From: an uncultured Clostridium sp.
GTDB taxonomy: Bacteria; Bacillota; Clostridia; Lachnospirales; Lachnospiraceae
Length of the DNA: 60,841 bases
Direction of reading: 5' to 3'
Assembly: GCA_946553025.1 (NCBI GenBank)
Contig: CAMNRM010000029.1
Location: forward strand, 1 to 60,841
Below the pieces are notes generated by a model that was not told where the DNA came from, did not search any database, and was given only the letters and a program-made list of their open reading frames with translations. Each line of letters begins with the position of its first letter. Within the stretch, counting starts at the first letter, position 1. Shown in pieces: positions 16,636 to 25,734 of the stretch. The position numbers were made by a program, and so were the translations under genes.

Positions 16636-16771
16636 TTCTTCCAATGCTGTTCACCTCTCAGGAACATCGCTCTTCCAGTGCTGTTCACCTCTCAGAAATG
16701 CTGCTCTTCCAGTGCTGTTCACCTCTCAGAAATGCTGCTCTTCCAGTACTGTTCACATCTCAGAAAAACTA
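16636..16771. repeat. 34-bp tandem repeat, four copies
   Basis: Four consecutive 34-bp units begin at 16636, 16670, 16704 and 16738. The two middle ones are identical and contain CCAGTGCTGTTCACCTCTCA. A fifth partial unit runs into the end of the sortase gene, so the repeat supplies its last codons. The unit core TGCTGTTCAC is shared with the dispersed palindromes listed at 17768, 25638, 44702 and 49481. Confidence 0.85.
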
Positions 16772-17599
16772 CTCTTCCACTTCATAAGCATATAAAATCG
16801 TCCTTGCATTGGGAAACTCATAGCTGCAGGTGATCAGAGAATACAGGCGGTGTACCGGGCCAGGTGAGGCTGCTCTTGTCATTGCTCCTGATGTCATCTT
16901 CCTTACATAATCGTCCAATGCCCTTCCTGAGTAAAAGCGGGTTCTCCGCCTTATCCCGTCCGCGGAGGTGTAGAGGGCTGCCAGGGCCTTTAAATGAATC
17001 TCCTTCTTTGGCGTATAGATGTAAATATCCTGGTGCTCGTCAAAAAAATCCTGTTCCTTATAAAAAACCACGTCTTTAAACATCGTCCCGTTCTTCATAT
17101 GATGTCCGTAGAGGATGTTGTGAAGGCTGGAAAAATCCGGCGCATCGTCCATATCCAGGTAAATCGCCCCGGCCACACTGTCATTTCCCTCAATATCCGT
17201 GTGCAGGTACTGCTCATTATCCCTTCCCTGAAGCACCGGATAGTCAATCCGTGTATCCGGTATTCTTATCCAGGCAACAACATCTTCATTGATCTCCCAC
17301 AATTCCTCAAAATCAATCGGTGAATCATAGGCTATCGTTTCTTCCTCAGTTTCCGGCTCCGTTTCGGTTTCAGAAGGTGCAGACTTTTGTGTTTCGGTTT
17401 CCAAAATCAGTTCCTGACTATCGGTTTCTGCCTCCGACACCTGATGCTCCCGTGCCCTTCTCTCCTTTTCCCGAACATCCTTGATCAGCCACGTCCCCGC
17501 CCCCAGTGCAATAATAAGCACGAAGACAACTGTCCAGACCGGAAAAAAAAGACTGCGCTTCTCTTCCTTTTTTTCCTTCCCTTGCTTTACCTGCTTCAT
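16769..17599 (-). CDS. srtB: class B sortase
   Basis: A membrane-anchored transpeptidase of 276 residues. The N-terminal transmembrane segment (about 19-40) is followed by a Thr/Glu-rich linker. The catalytic domain has YGHHM (His about 166), ITCSYEF (Cys 258) and NAR (Arg 266), the full catalytic triad. Class B enzymes attach secreted proteins to peptidoglycan or, in clostridia, to the cell wall through S/P-P-x-T-G-like signals. No substrate with such a signal is seen in this window; the large adhesins here carry wall-binding repeats instead. GGGGGAAGGG precedes ATG 17599. Confidence 0.92.
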   Translation of the reverse strand: MKQVKQGKEKKEEKRSLFFPVWTVVFVLIIALGAGTWLIKDVREKERRAREHQVSEAETDSQELILETETQKSAPSETETEPETEEETIAYDSPIDFEELWEINEDVVAWIRIPDTRIDYPVLQGRDNEQYLHTDIEGNDSVAGAIYLDMDDAPDFSSLHNILYGHHMKNGTMFKDVVFYKEQDFFDEHQDIYIYTPKKEIHLKALAALYTSADGIRRRTRFYSGRALDDYVRKMTSGAMTRAASPGPVHRLYSLITCSYEFPNARTILYAYEVEE

Positions 17600-17767
17600 G
17601 TCCCTTCCCCCTTATTTCCGGAAATCTTCCCTGCTTTTTTGTGTAATTATACGCTACGGTTCACACGTTCACTGCAATCTTTTTGCTCCATTATAAAGCC
17701 AAATCCTGTAAATGGCAAGAATGTCCTTGACGAAATACAGACTAAATATAAGCAAATAATTGACTAA

Positions 17768-17795
17768 AGTTGCTGTTCACACGTTCACAGTAACT
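17768..17795. repeat. dispersed palindromic repeat, GTTACTGTTCAC family
   Basis: Positions 17768-17795 form a 28-bp dyad with arms AGTTGCTG and CAGTAACT and the shared core TTCACACGTTCA. A less complete copy is at 17656-17677 in front of the sortase gene. Related copies are at 20991-21020, 25638-25663, 44702-44729 and 49481-49506. Confidence 0.7.
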
Positions 17796-17809
17796 GACAA
17801 AAAGACAGC

Positions 17810-17848
17810 AAAAAACCCGGATGTACTTTCACTCCTTCCGGGTTTTTT
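17810..17848. terminator. bidirectional intrinsic terminator
   Basis: Perfect 11-bp arms AAAAAACCCGG (17810-17820) and CCGGGTTTTTT (17838-17848) with a 17-nt loop. It lies downstream of the XRE-type regulator gene (minus strand, ends 18008) and so should end its transcript. Together with the repeats at 17768 and 17911 it accounts for the 408-bp gap 17600-18007. Confidence 0.88.
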
Positions 17849-17910
17849 GTCAACATGATTTATAAAATAACTCATTCCCCTTTGCCTCGGCTGTTCCGAA
17901 GCTTTTATTT

Positions 17911-18003
17911 GTTACTGTACATGTGCATTCGGCATAACTTTCCGTTACCGCCCATGTAATTCACCATAACATTTCTTTGCTGCCCATGTACATTTACTGT
18001 AAC
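17911..18003. repeat. degenerate 32-33-bp tandem repeat, three copies
   Basis: Three imperfect units begin near 17911 (GTTACTGTACATGTGCATTC), 17944 (GTTACCGCCCATGTAATTCA) and 17977 (TTGCTGCCCATGTACATTTA) and end in CTGTAACC. The period is near that of the 34-bp arrays at 16636 and 45332. The array ends four bases before the stop codon of the regulator gene at 18008. Confidence 0.6.
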
Positions 18004-18007
18004 CTTT

Positions 18008-19519
18008 TTATTCTAAATACTCTTTGAGCCACCTCCTCATCAATTCTTCTGAAGCTTCCTCTCCCATAACCGTCCTGCTCTCGCTTAAGTTTTGCAGATA
18101 GTCATAAACCGCGTCCGTCACCTCAGGAATTTCAAGTTCAAAAATCCTGAACTGATCGTGAATGCAGTATTGCATATACAGCCTTCCATTCTGATGCGAC
18201 ACGGTTTCCCAGCGGTAATCCAGCGGAAACTCATTTTCTTCAAGAAGGCGTATATGATACCAGCCTTCCTCGATGGCCTGGAAGATCTGTTCCAGAAGAT
18301 ATTTCCTGTCTTTTTTCTCTAACGGAGATACGAAAAAAACTTCAGGATATTCCCGAAAAACGCCGGTCTGGATAAATTCCAGAACATAGCGGGAATTCAT
18401 CAAAATAACAATCTGATCTTTTTTCTTTACCTCATATAAAAGAGCCGTATAGCGAACCAGCCCTTCCAGCAAATCCTTATAGCCGGGAATCGATGGGTTT
18501 AAATAGGTTTCTATCAAATCCCGGTTCCAAAACTGCAGGCTGCACAGCCCGCTGCTGACTTCAATGGTCCGTTCATAGTGATAGGCACTGGCATAATCCA
18601 TCCCCCAGGTCAGACGCCGATCCAGCCCAACCTTGCTTTTCATCAGGGGATAACATAACTGCAGCATACGCGAAAAGCTATCCTTAAAATACTGATGGAT
18701 CTGTTCTTTTCTATGGACAATCGCAATCTTCCCATCCACGGCAATCTGCACGGCACAGTCATCGGTAACGATAAAATAGGGCAGAATATTCATCATCCCA
18801 TAGTGCTCAGAGGTATTCCCATAATAATAGTACGGGCTGTATTCCTTAATTGCCACCCCGCACCGCATAATGGACTTTACAACATCCAGCGTATCATATT
18901 CCATCGGAGCGGAATTCGTATTCAGACAAAGAATATGCCTGATCGGTGAAGCTGAGGCACATTCATAGATTGCATTAATGGTATAAAGAAAGATCATCGT
19001 TCCCGGCTGCAGAAAAAGATTCACCGGCCCTCCCTCTTCAAGCGCAGACCGCAGAATGGCATGAATCCCCTTCTGCACCTCTACCTCACCGTTAAGCATC
19101 CGGATTTCTTCACTTTTAGCGCCAAATATCGACTCCATCTGGTTTTCTTTGGTTCTGGCAACAGACACCGCCGAGGATTTTAAGGCTTTTTCATCTCTTT
19201 CTTCGATAAGTTTTCGCGCCCCCGACTCTTCTAAGGTCAAAAGAGAAGCAAACAGTTCCTTTACTTTCTTTCTCCGATAATACTTCTCTTCTCCCACCTG
19301 CGTTACCTCAAAAGCCTGCATGGCCTTTGACCGCTCCTCTGGCGTCAGACGAAGTTCCGCAAGAATCGTTTCCAGAAGTTCCTGATTCTGCAGGGGACGT
19401 TTTCCTCGAATATACTGGTACATCGTCGAACGGTCCACCCTGCATTTTTTTGCCAGTTCAGCAATATTCTGCTCCTTTTTCTTAACAAAATAATCCAGAC
19501 ATTCCGATAAAATCGACAT
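18008..19519 (-). CDS. large XRE-type HTH regulator of unknown role
   Basis: A 503-residue protein with an N-terminal HTH (AELAKKCRVDRSTMYQYIRG, residues about 18-37) and a long, mostly alpha-helical remainder I cannot assign. There is no membrane segment. It contains a central region (VQKGIHAILRSALEEGGPVN) and a C-terminal charged helix. The start at 19519 (MSILSEC) has GGGAGG; an upstream ATG at 19540 is possible but less likely. It is transcribed alone, between a terminator and the MATE gene. Targets are unknown; it could control the sortase gene downstream, but nothing in the sequence proves that. Confidence 0.7.
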   Translation of the reverse strand: MSILSECLDYFVKKKEQNIAELAKKCRVDRSTMYQYIRGKRPLQNQELLETILAELRLTPEERSKAMQAFEVTQVGEEKYYRRKKVKELFASLLTLEESGARKLIEERDEKALKSSAVSVARTKENQMESIFGAKSEEIRMLNGEVEVQKGIHAILRSALEEGGPVNLFLQPGTMIFLYTINAIYECASASPIRHILCLNTNSAPMEYDTLDVVKSIMRCGVAIKEYSPYYYYGNTSEHYGMMNILPYFIVTDDCAVQIAVDGKIAIVHRKEQIHQYFKDSFSRMLQLCYPLMKSKVGLDRRLTWGMDYASAYHYERTIEVSSGLCSLQFWNRDLIETYLNPSIPGYKDLLEGLVRYTALLYEVKKKDQIVILMNSRYVLEFIQTGVFREYPEVFFVSPLEKKDRKYLLEQIFQAIEEGWYHIRLLEENEFPLDYRWETVSHQNGRLYMQYCIHDQFRIFELEIPEVTDAVYDYLQNLSESRTVMGEEASEELMRRWLKEYLE

Positions 19520-19557
19520 GTTCCCTCCCTTAAAAGTCATCCGACGTATCCTTTATT

Positions 19558-19586
19558 ATTGTAGCATGGAAAAGACAGGGAAACAA
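19558..19586 (-). promoter_or_regulatory. promoter of the large XRE-type regulator
   Basis: TTGTTT (19581-19586), 17-bp spacer, TACAAT (19558-19563) on the minus strand. Just upstream of the -35 box, TGTGGCAGA occurs twice (19589-19597 and 19601-19609, 12-bp period), a possible activator or autoregulatory site. Confidence 0.6.
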
Positions 19587-19650
19587 GGTGTGGCAGATTT
19601 TGTGGCAGAACTTTATCATCTATATATTACAGTGAATTCTATGAGCAGTA

Positions 19651-20976
19651 TCAACGATTCGGCATTTTCTTTCTGTACCGATGAGCCAGAAATAAGGTAA
19701 GGCTAAGACAGAGAAATTCCGACAGCAGCGCAGACCACCATATGCCCTCCCCGCCCCACAAAAAGATCATAAGCACGAGCGCAGCAGCAAGGATGAAAAA
19801 ACCGCGTCCCACAGAGATAAGAAACGAGGAAACCGCTGCCTCCACCGAAGTAAAATAGCCTGCGGCAATAATATTTACACCGGAAAATAAAAAAGAAAGA
19901 CTAAAAACCTTCAGCACCCGAACCGATTCCGTATAAAGCGCCGTGTTCTCCGGAGAAATAAACAGAGAAACCATCCGCCCTGCCCCGAAAAAGACAGCCG
20001 CAATGGCCAGGGCGGAGATGATTCCCCCGGAAATCATGGCATAGGACAGCAGTCTTTGGCACACGGCTTTTTTCCCGGCCCCCAGGTAATAGCTGATCAT
20101 GGGCTGCGCCCCCTGGGCAATCCCTGCCATACTCATGACCACAATCGTATTCACGTAAGCTAAGATGGTATAGCTGATAATCGCCTCTTCTCCCAGACAG
20201 GCCATAATGGCATGGTTAAATAAAAATGTCGTAAGCCCCGCTGACCATTCCGTTAATCCGGAAGGTATCCCGATTTTTACGGAACGCCAGAAAATCTTCC
20301 AGTCAAAAGAAAAACGGACAAAATGCAGGGTTGCACGCCGCCCAAAAAAATGAAATAAGTAGATAAAAATCAATACAAGCTGAGAAAGTCCCGTGGCAAA
20401 AGCAGCCCCGCCCACACCCATGGAAAAGCAAAAGACAAACAGATAATCCAGCACACAGTTTAAAAGACAGCCAAACGTAACCGCAAAAAGAGCCAGCTTA
20501 GGATAACCGTCGGTCTTCACCAGAACTTCAAACGAATACACCATTAAAAAGCAAATGCTGAACGGGCCTACATGCAGAAGATATTCTTCCACAAGGGGCT
20601 GCACATTTTCCCCGGCACCCAGAAATACCGCCAGAACATCCGGCCAAAGCATAACCGCCAGCGTAAGCACCAGAGAAATCACCGCCAGCACGACAAGAAT
20701 CTGTGAAAATGCCCGATTTGCCTCATTAAACTTCCCCTGCCCCATGTACATGGCCGCAATGGTTGATACCCCTACGGCAAACAACAGAGAAATGGAAAAT
20801 AAAAAGTTGACATAGGGTGAGGCCAGGTTCACTGCCGAAAGCGCCAGTTCCGACACCCCCTTTGCCACAAAAATTCCATCCACCATCGTATACAGGGCAA
20901 ACACCCACTGCGCCGCCATCGAAGCCAGCATAAAGCGCAGAAAATCCTGCTTTAAATAACTTTCCTTTAACTGCAT
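19651..20976 (-). CDS. MATE-family multidrug efflux transporter
   Basis: A 441-residue integral membrane protein with about 12 hydrophobic segments in two homologous halves, as in cation-coupled multidrug/toxin exporters. Typical segments are MYMGQGKFNEANRAFSQ in the first half and GIAQGAQPMISYYLGAGK in the second. The start at 20976 (MQLKESY) is set by AAGGAGG six bases upstream; ATGs further out have no spacing. It is transcribed divergently from the MerR gene, whose product should activate it. Substrate unknown. Confidence 0.9.
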   Translation of the reverse strand: MQLKESYLKQDFLRFMLASMAAQWVFALYTMVDGIFVAKGVSELALSAVNLASPYVNFLFSISLLFAVGVSTIAAMYMGQGKFNEANRAFSQILVVLAVISLVLTLAVMLWPDVLAVFLGAGENVQPLVEEYLLHVGPFSICFLMVYSFEVLVKTDGYPKLALFAVTFGCLLNCVLDYLFVFCFSMGVGGAAFATGLSQLVLIFIYLFHFFGRRATLHFVRFSFDWKIFWRSVKIGIPSGLTEWSAGLTTFLFNHAIMACLGEEAIISYTILAYVNTIVVMSMAGIAQGAQPMISYYLGAGKKAVCQRLLSYAMISGGIISALAIAAVFFGAGRMVSLFISPENTALYTESVRVLKVFSLSFLFSGVNIIAAGYFTSVEAAVSSFLISVGRGFFILAAALVLMIFLWGGEGIWWSALLSEFLCLSLTLFLAHRYRKKMPNR

Positions 20977-21076
20977 AACCATCCTCCTTTGCTGCAGTTC
21001 ATAATCGTTCACTGCAACCAGCAAAAGTTTACCTTTTTGTTTTCTGCTTTATTTCTACCCATTTCCCTTTTCAACA

Positions 21077-21107
21077 ACAATAAACCCTGGTATACTACCA
21101 AGGTCAA
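21077..21107 (-). promoter_or_regulatory. MerR-type promoter of the MATE gene
   Basis: On the minus strand, TTGACC (21102-21107) and TATTGT (21077-21082) are 19 bp apart, the overlong spacer characteristic of MerR-activated promoters. A dyad CCCTGGTA-TAC-TACCAAGG (21085-21103, 7 of 8 pairs) fills the spacer. This fits the adjacent, divergent MerR gene. A degenerate palindrome of the dispersed family lies downstream (20991-21020). Confidence 0.78.
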
Positions 21108-21181
21108 GAGAAAAATAAAAAAAGAAGAAAAGAAAGAATCAAAGGAAGAAAAAAACGATAAAAACATTAACGAGGAATGCT

Positions 21182-21985
21182 ATGGAAAAATTTTACAAAA
21201 TAGGTGAACTGGCGCGGCTTTACCATGTCAGCACCGATATTCTCCGCTATTACGAAGAACAAAACCTTCTTACGCCCAAACGCGCCCCGAACGGCTACCG
21301 GCTTTATAGTATTAAGGATATCTGGAAATTAAATGTGATTCGAGATTTGCGAAAATTAAATATTCCTGTCGAAAAGATCCGCGATTATCTGGCAGAACAC
21401 AGTGCTGCCTCCACACAAACGCTGCTGGAAAATGAACTTGCGTTAATCGAAGCCCAAATCCAGCAGCTAAAACAAATGCAGGACAGCATCCGGCAGAGGA
21501 TTGCTTCCTGTCAAAGGGCCTATTCCCTGCCCCTGGCCCGATGCTTTCTTCAGGACTTCCCCAAACGCCCCTGCCATACGATCAATAAAGGCTATACGAC
21601 GGACGAGGAGATGGACCCGCTGATCCAGCAGCTGCGAAGCTTTGACCCGGAAAACTTATATATCTGGGGAAATGACGGCATCGGCTCCGTTATCTCCCTG
21701 AACGCCGCCCAAAATGGCCGCTGCCGCCAGTACGAAAGCGTTTTCATCCTCCATCCCAAAGGACAGTGGGAAATTCCTGCCGGGAAGTATTTATGCCTGG
21801 GCTACAGCGGCGACAGTATGCAAAACACCGTCTTTGTTCCCCGGCTCTTTACCTGGGCAAAAAAAAATCAGTTCATCCCCAGGGGGCCTTTGCTGGAGTT
21901 TTTGCGGACCGATATCCATATCTCCGGCAAAGCTTCGGATCATATTACGGAACTGCAGCTTCGCGTAGAAGCCGAAGTTCCGTAA
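21182..21985 (+). CDS. MerR-family regulator with GyrI-like effector domain
   Basis: A 267-residue transcription factor. The winged HTH occupies residues 1-70 (KIGELARLYHVSTDILRYYE, NGYRLYSIKDIWKLNVIRDL), followed by a dimerising coiled coil (TLLENELALIEAQIQQLKQM) and a C-terminal BmrR/GyrI-like drug-binding domain of about 150 residues. Such regulators twist the 19-bp spacer when a ligand binds. The target is most likely the MATE gene promoter at 21077-21107. GAGGAAT precedes the start. Confidence 0.88.
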   Translation: MEKFYKIGELARLYHVSTDILRYYEEQNLLTPKRAPNGYRLYSIKDIWKLNVIRDLRKLNIPVEKIRDYLAEHSAASTQTLLENELALIEAQIQQLKQMQDSIRQRIASCQRAYSLPLARCFLQDFPKRPCHTINKGYTTDEEMDPLIQQLRSFDPENLYIWGNDGIGSVISLNAAQNGRCRQYESVFILHPKGQWEIPAGKYLCLGYSGDSMQNTVFVPRLFTWAKKNQFIPRGPLLEFLRTDIHISGKASDHITELQLRVEAEVP

Positions 21986-21994
21986 TGACACTGC

Positions 21995-23539
21995 CTAATT
22001 CAGCCTTTTAACACTGAGTGTAGCATTAACACCGCTTCCAAGGGTTATTCCCACAGCCAAAAGTGCCGAAAGCGCCATATCAATAACATTGCCTGCCACC
22101 AAGGTAACTACCGTGCTTCCATTAAACAGAGAACTCGTACCTACCGCCAGTGCTCTGGAAATGGTCGCACTCGGAACATTAATTCCGTCAACTCTTACAG
22201 CAAGAGTAATCGTCGTTGCCACAGCAGCCGTCATCGTTGTTGAATAATTAATTTCATACGTACCCGCTTCTGCCACCGTAATGCTGTTTGCCGGGGTGTA
22301 GGTCACTGCTTCTGACGGTAAAGTGCTGGGAAGCGGAACCTGCGTTGTCCCTCCGATGGTCAGATTCAGGGTTTGAGGAGCAGTGCTGTACAATCCGCCA
22401 TAAGCATTCAGGCCATTTGCGGGTCCGGTTGGGCCGGTTAGGCCTTCTGCTCCCGCTGCTCCTGCGGCTCCTTCAGGACCTGCCGGGCCGGTTGGACCTT
22501 CGGGACCTGCTGCTCCGGTTGCTCCCGTGGCTCCTGTCGCTCCTGCGGGACCTGCTGGGCCGGTTGGACCTGTCGGACCTGCGGGACCTGCCGGGCCAGT
22601 TGGACCTGTCGGACCTGCCGGGCCTGCTGCTCCGGTTGCTCCTGTAGCTCCGGTGGCTCCTACGGGACCTACGGGGCCAGTTGGACCTTCAGGGCCTGCT
22701 GCTCCTGTCGCACCTGTGGCTCCGGTGGCTCCTGCGGGACCTGCCGGGCCGGTCGGACCTGTGGGACCTGCTGCTCCTGTCGCTCCGGTTGGTCCTGTCG
22801 GGCCAGTTGGACCTGCTGGGCCTGCTGCTCCTGTCGCACCTGTGGCTCCGGTCGCTCCTGCGGGACCTGCTGGGCCAGTCGGACCTTCAGGACCTGCTAC
22901 TCCGGTTGCTCCTGTCGGGCCGGTTGGACCTGCTGGGCCTGCTGCTCCGGTTGCTCCCGTGGCTCCGGTCGCTCCTGCGGGACCTGCCGGGCCGGTCGGA
23001 CCCATTGGCCCTGCTGCTCCTGTTGCTCCCGTGGCTCCGGTTGCTCCTGCGGGACCTGCCGGGCCGGTCGGACCTGCTGGGCCTGCTGCTCCGGTCGCTC
23101 CCGTGGCTCCGGTTGCTCCTGCGGGGCCTGCCGGGCCGGTCGGACCTGCGGGGCCTGCTGCTCCGGTTGCTCCCGTGGCTCCGGTTGCTCCTGTTGCCCC
23201 GGTGGCTCCTGTCGGTCCGGTTGGACCCATTGGGCCGGTTGCTCCCGTGGCTCCGGTCGCTCCTGTTGCCCCGGTGGCTCCTGTGGCTCCTGTTGGGCCT
23301 ACCGGACCCATTGGACCCATTAACCCCATCGGACCTGCCGGGCCTGCGGGACCCATTGGACCCTGTGGGCCTGCCGGACCGGGACGACCCATGGGGCCAC
23401 GCGGACCAGTCGGGCCCTGGCAGCAGAAATAATTTCCGCCGCAGCACCCTCTGCTGTCCCTGTCACAGCTACAGTTTCCCCCACATGAACTGCCGCAGTT
23501 ATTTCCATAGCAACATTGATTTCCATGATTAAGAAACAT
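21995..23539 (-). CDS. collagen-like glycine-repeat protein, BclA-like
   Basis: A 514-residue protein. Residues 1-45 are Cys- and Gly-rich ([18 protein letters not shown]). About 45-380 are uninterrupted Gly-X-Y triplets, mainly GPT, GAT, GAA and GPA, which form a collagen triple helix. The last 130 residues form a beta-rich trimerisation head like that of BclA exosporium proteins ([33 protein letters not shown]). No signal peptide is seen, as expected for a spore-coat/exosporium protein made in the mother cell. AAGGAGG precedes ATG 23539. The long opposite-strand frame rich in Ala-Pro-Val is a by-product of the triplets. Confidence 0.9.
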   Translation of the reverse strand: MFLNHGNQCCYGNNCGSSCGGNCSCDRDSRGCCGGNYFCCQGPTGPRGPMGRPGPAGPQGPMGPAGPAGPMGLMGPMGPVGPTGATGATGATGATGATGATGPMGPTGPTGATGATGATGATGATGAAGPAGPTGPAGPAGATGATGATGAAGPAGPTGPAGPAGATGATGATGAAGPMGPTGPAGPAGATGATGATGAAGPAGPTGPTGATGVAGPEGPTGPAGPAGATGATGATGAAGPAGPTGPTGPTGATGAAGPTGPTGPAGPAGATGATGATGAAGPEGPTGPVGPVGATGATGATGAAGPAGPTGPTGPAGPAGPTGPTGPAGPAGATGATGATGAAGPEGPTGPAGPEGAAGAAGAEGLTGPTGPANGLNAYGGLYSTAPQTLNLTIGGTTQVPLPSTLPSEAVTYTPANSITVAEAGTYEINYSTTMTAAVATTITLAVRVDGINVPSATISRALAVGTSSLFNGSTVVTLVAGNVIDMALSALLAVGITLGSGVNATLSVKRLN

Positions 23540-23905
23540 ACCTATTCCTCCTTATCAATACCGCCTGGCATCTTAGGTTTTGGCTTCCTTATTCATGGCC
23601 CGGGCAACGACTCCTCTTTCTTTTTGCCCGTTTTTCGTGGCTTATCCATCTGTCTTTGGTATTTATCATCCGAACAAACACAGAAAAAATTTTGGAAGAT
23701 TTAACGGTTTATTCAGCATTGATTCAGCATTAAAATATTCTCTTTTTAATATCAACTTTTTAATATCATTTTTTTAATGCCTGCTTTTTTAAGAAATCCG
23801 CTCTTCTAAGATGCTTGGCTTACTATATCTTATGAAAAAGAACAAGTTTGGTTCCTTAAAAATCCAGATTGTCTTTCTTTTCTGTTTTTAAGACTTTTTC
23901 GTGAC
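23540..23905. other. gene-free AT-rich gap with short repeats
   Basis: No gene is supported here. The stretch holds the leader of the collagen-like gene, a doubled TATTCAGCATT/GATTCAGCATT (23710-23731) and a doubled 14-bp CTTTTTAATATCAA (23742-23769). I could not identify a convincing sigma-A or sporulation-sigma promoter. Confidence 0.5.
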
Positions 23906-24877
23906 TCACTGCCACAAATTAGACACGGTATCGATGTGCAGCATCTTTTGTAAATTCGTATACCGGCAGGAACGAACAGCCATCTTATTATCGCCCAGCG
24001 GAATCTTTTCAATCTTTTTTGCCCTGCCTTTAAAATAAAGAATGTATTTTCCAGTATCCTTATATTTCTCGATTCGTTCAACCGCGGCATAATGGGTGAC
24101 CGCAGAGATCGGATAGACCTGGTAAGCGGCTATGTATTTTATCCGGCTGATCATAGGAGCAGATATTCTCACCGCGTACCAGCAGTTCTCGCCTAGAAAG
24201 GTTTCATTAAATCCTTCCTCTAATGCAGGAACAATTATGGTATCCAGATCGTCCACATCATCCGTATCTTCATTATCCACATCAATTTCTTTTTCATCAT
24301 AAAACGGGGTAAACCGATGAACAATCTCCTTCCCTGACCTGTAAGATTCAAATTCCAGAACTGTAATCTCATCATTTAGCTTGGACAAAACACGCTCCAG
24401 TTGTTCCGTATATTCATCAATAATAATGATAATGGAGATAGGCATTTCATAGAGTACATGATAGAAAATTTCGGTTTCATCATTAAACTTTGTTTTGGGA
24501 TTTTGAATGTATCTTCTTAGTATTTTTTGCTTTGCCCTATCCTTTGCAATTTCTTCCATCAAAATATTTTTCAGTTTATACTTATTATCGTCAAACGCCA
24601 TCGAAAATTTAAGAAGCTGTTCTGCCACATGGCCGTATAAATCATGACTTTCCAATTCTATTTCAATAAAATACAGTTTAGGCTCGGTATGGAAGGTTAA
24701 ATCCAGCCAATAACCGTCCGGTATCGTATTCCCTATTTTCTTTTTTATCGGAAAATAAATCGATTCTTCCCCGAAAACAGCATGTTTATTCCTGATTACT
24801 TCCTGTTCAAATTCATTCTCTTTGCTGTACTTATAAGGCTCTAAAATTCCCTGGGCAGTGATGATTTTGTACATCAT
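23906..24877 (-). CDS. uncharacterised protein with possible PD-(D/E)XK nuclease fold
   Basis: A 323-residue acidic soluble protein. The segment IPDGYWLDLTF followed by KLYFIEIELESHDLYGHVAE has the spacing of a restriction-like core (Asp ... Glu-x-Glu), with a helix that carries HVAEQLLKFSMAF. A second, acidic domain (EIDVDNEDTDDVDDLDTI) precedes a C-terminal part with RIKYIAAYQVYPIS and YILYFKGRAKKIEKIPLG, reminiscent of proteins that pair an ASCH/PUA-like fold with nucleases. No membrane segments. The start has only a weak distant GGA. It follows the Uma2 gene on the same strand. Function not assigned. Confidence 0.55.
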   Translation of the reverse strand: MMYKIITAQGILEPYKYSKENEFEQEVIRNKHAVFGEESIYFPIKKKIGNTIPDGYWLDLTFHTEPKLYFIEIELESHDLYGHVAEQLLKFSMAFDDNKYKLKNILMEEIAKDRAKQKILRRYIQNPKTKFNDETEIFYHVLYEMPISIIIIIDEYTEQLERVLSKLNDEITVLEFESYRSGKEIVHRFTPFYDEKEIDVDNEDTDDVDDLDTIIVPALEEGFNETFLGENCWYAVRISAPMISRIKYIAAYQVYPISAVTHYAAVERIEKYKDTGKYILYFKGRAKKIEKIPLGDNKMAVRSCRYTNLQKMLHIDTVSNLWQ

Positions 24878-24934
24878 TTATCTTTTTTATTTCCTTTCTA
24901 ACATCCTAGGACTGTATTTTCCCATTCTGTGCGC

Positions 24935-25510
24935 TTATTCTGAAAACACCTTGCTTAATTCAATAAAACACCCGTCAAGAACATTAACCTTTGCCACATC
25001 TTGGCTTCCATATTCTTCACAGATACGGAGGGAGCCGCTGCCATCCTGCAAAAACACCTGTACTGCTCTGTTTTCGGGATCGATAATCCAATATTCCCGA
25101 ACCCCTGCCTGCTGATACAAATTCAGCTTCACAAGCCGATCATGCCGAAGCGAGGACGGGGAGAGTACTTCAACAATCATATCCGGTGCTCCCTTACACC
25201 CACGTTTATCCAGTTTACTCCTGTCACATACCACGGAAATATCCGGCTCCACCACCGTATCCACATTCTCCTCGCTGTCCCCGTCCTGTTCAAACAACCG
25301 GACACCAAAGGGAGCGGCATAGACCTCACACTGCTTTCCTTCCAGAAAATTAGCAAGCTGGCGGAATAACTCACCGGTAATTTTCTGATGAATTCTGGAC
25401 GGCGTAGCCATCATAAATACCTTGCCGCTGATAATTTCAATACGCTCATCTTCATCCCAGGAAAGGACATCCGCAAATGTATAATTTATCTTTTCTGCTG
25501 GTAATGCCAT
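24935..25510 (-). CDS. Uma2-family PD-(D/E)XK endonuclease-like protein
   Basis: A 191-residue DUF820/Uma2 protein. Family features in order: YTFADVLSWDEDERIEIISG, HQKITGELFRQLANFL, VVEPDISVVCD (catalytic Asp), APDMIVEVLSPSS (Glu after the central strand) and YQQAGVREYWIIDPENR. These are soluble restriction-fold proteins, very abundant in some genomes, whose biological role is still unclear. GGAGGCGA precedes ATG 25510. It is one of three consecutive nuclease-fold genes here. Confidence 0.88.
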   Translation of the reverse strand: MALPAEKINYTFADVLSWDEDERIEIISGKVFMMATPSRIHQKITGELFRQLANFLEGKQCEVYAAPFGVRLFEQDGDSEENVDTVVEPDISVVCDRSKLDKRGCKGAPDMIVEVLSPSSLRHDRLVKLNLYQQAGVREYWIIDPENRAVQVFLQDGSGSLRICEEYGSQDVAKVNVLDGCFIELSKVFSE

Positions 25511-25637
25511 AAAAATCGCCTCCTTTATCTCGGCTCCAAAAACCTATCCCCATCCAAATGTATCCTATGCTCCGGCATTTCTGCAATCCAGACTTCTGTT
25601 TCCCATGCCAGCATCTCTGAAAATTTCTTATTTCATC

Positions 25638-25663
25638 GTTACTGTTCATTCGTTCACAGTAAT
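25638..25663. repeat. dispersed palindromic repeat, GTTACTGTTCAC family
   Basis: GTTACTGTTCATTCGTTCACAGTAAT forms a 26-bp dyad with seven-base arms (GTTACTG/CAGTAAT). It lies 72 bp past the stop of the Rpn-family gene, in the 224-bp gap before the Uma2 gene. Nothing else is seen in that gap. Confidence 0.75.
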
Positions 25664-25734
25664 TACTCCTATGACTGGCTTATGGATTACTTCTCCTGCT
25701 ATCTTTGCCACCGCTGTCTTAAATTCTACCTAAA

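Noticed and set aside
16636-16771. 34-bp repeats as a small CRISPR array
   Set aside because: The units are contiguous with no unique spacers, and there are no cas genes.
22527-23432. 301-codon plus-strand frame rich in Ala, Pro, Val and Gly
   Set aside because: It is the antisense reading of the Gly-X-Y triplets of the collagen-like gene, and has no ribosome-binding site or non-repetitive domain.
22681-23532. 283-codon Leu-rich plus-strand frame
   Set aside because: Another frame of the same repeat DNA; low complexity and no start signal.
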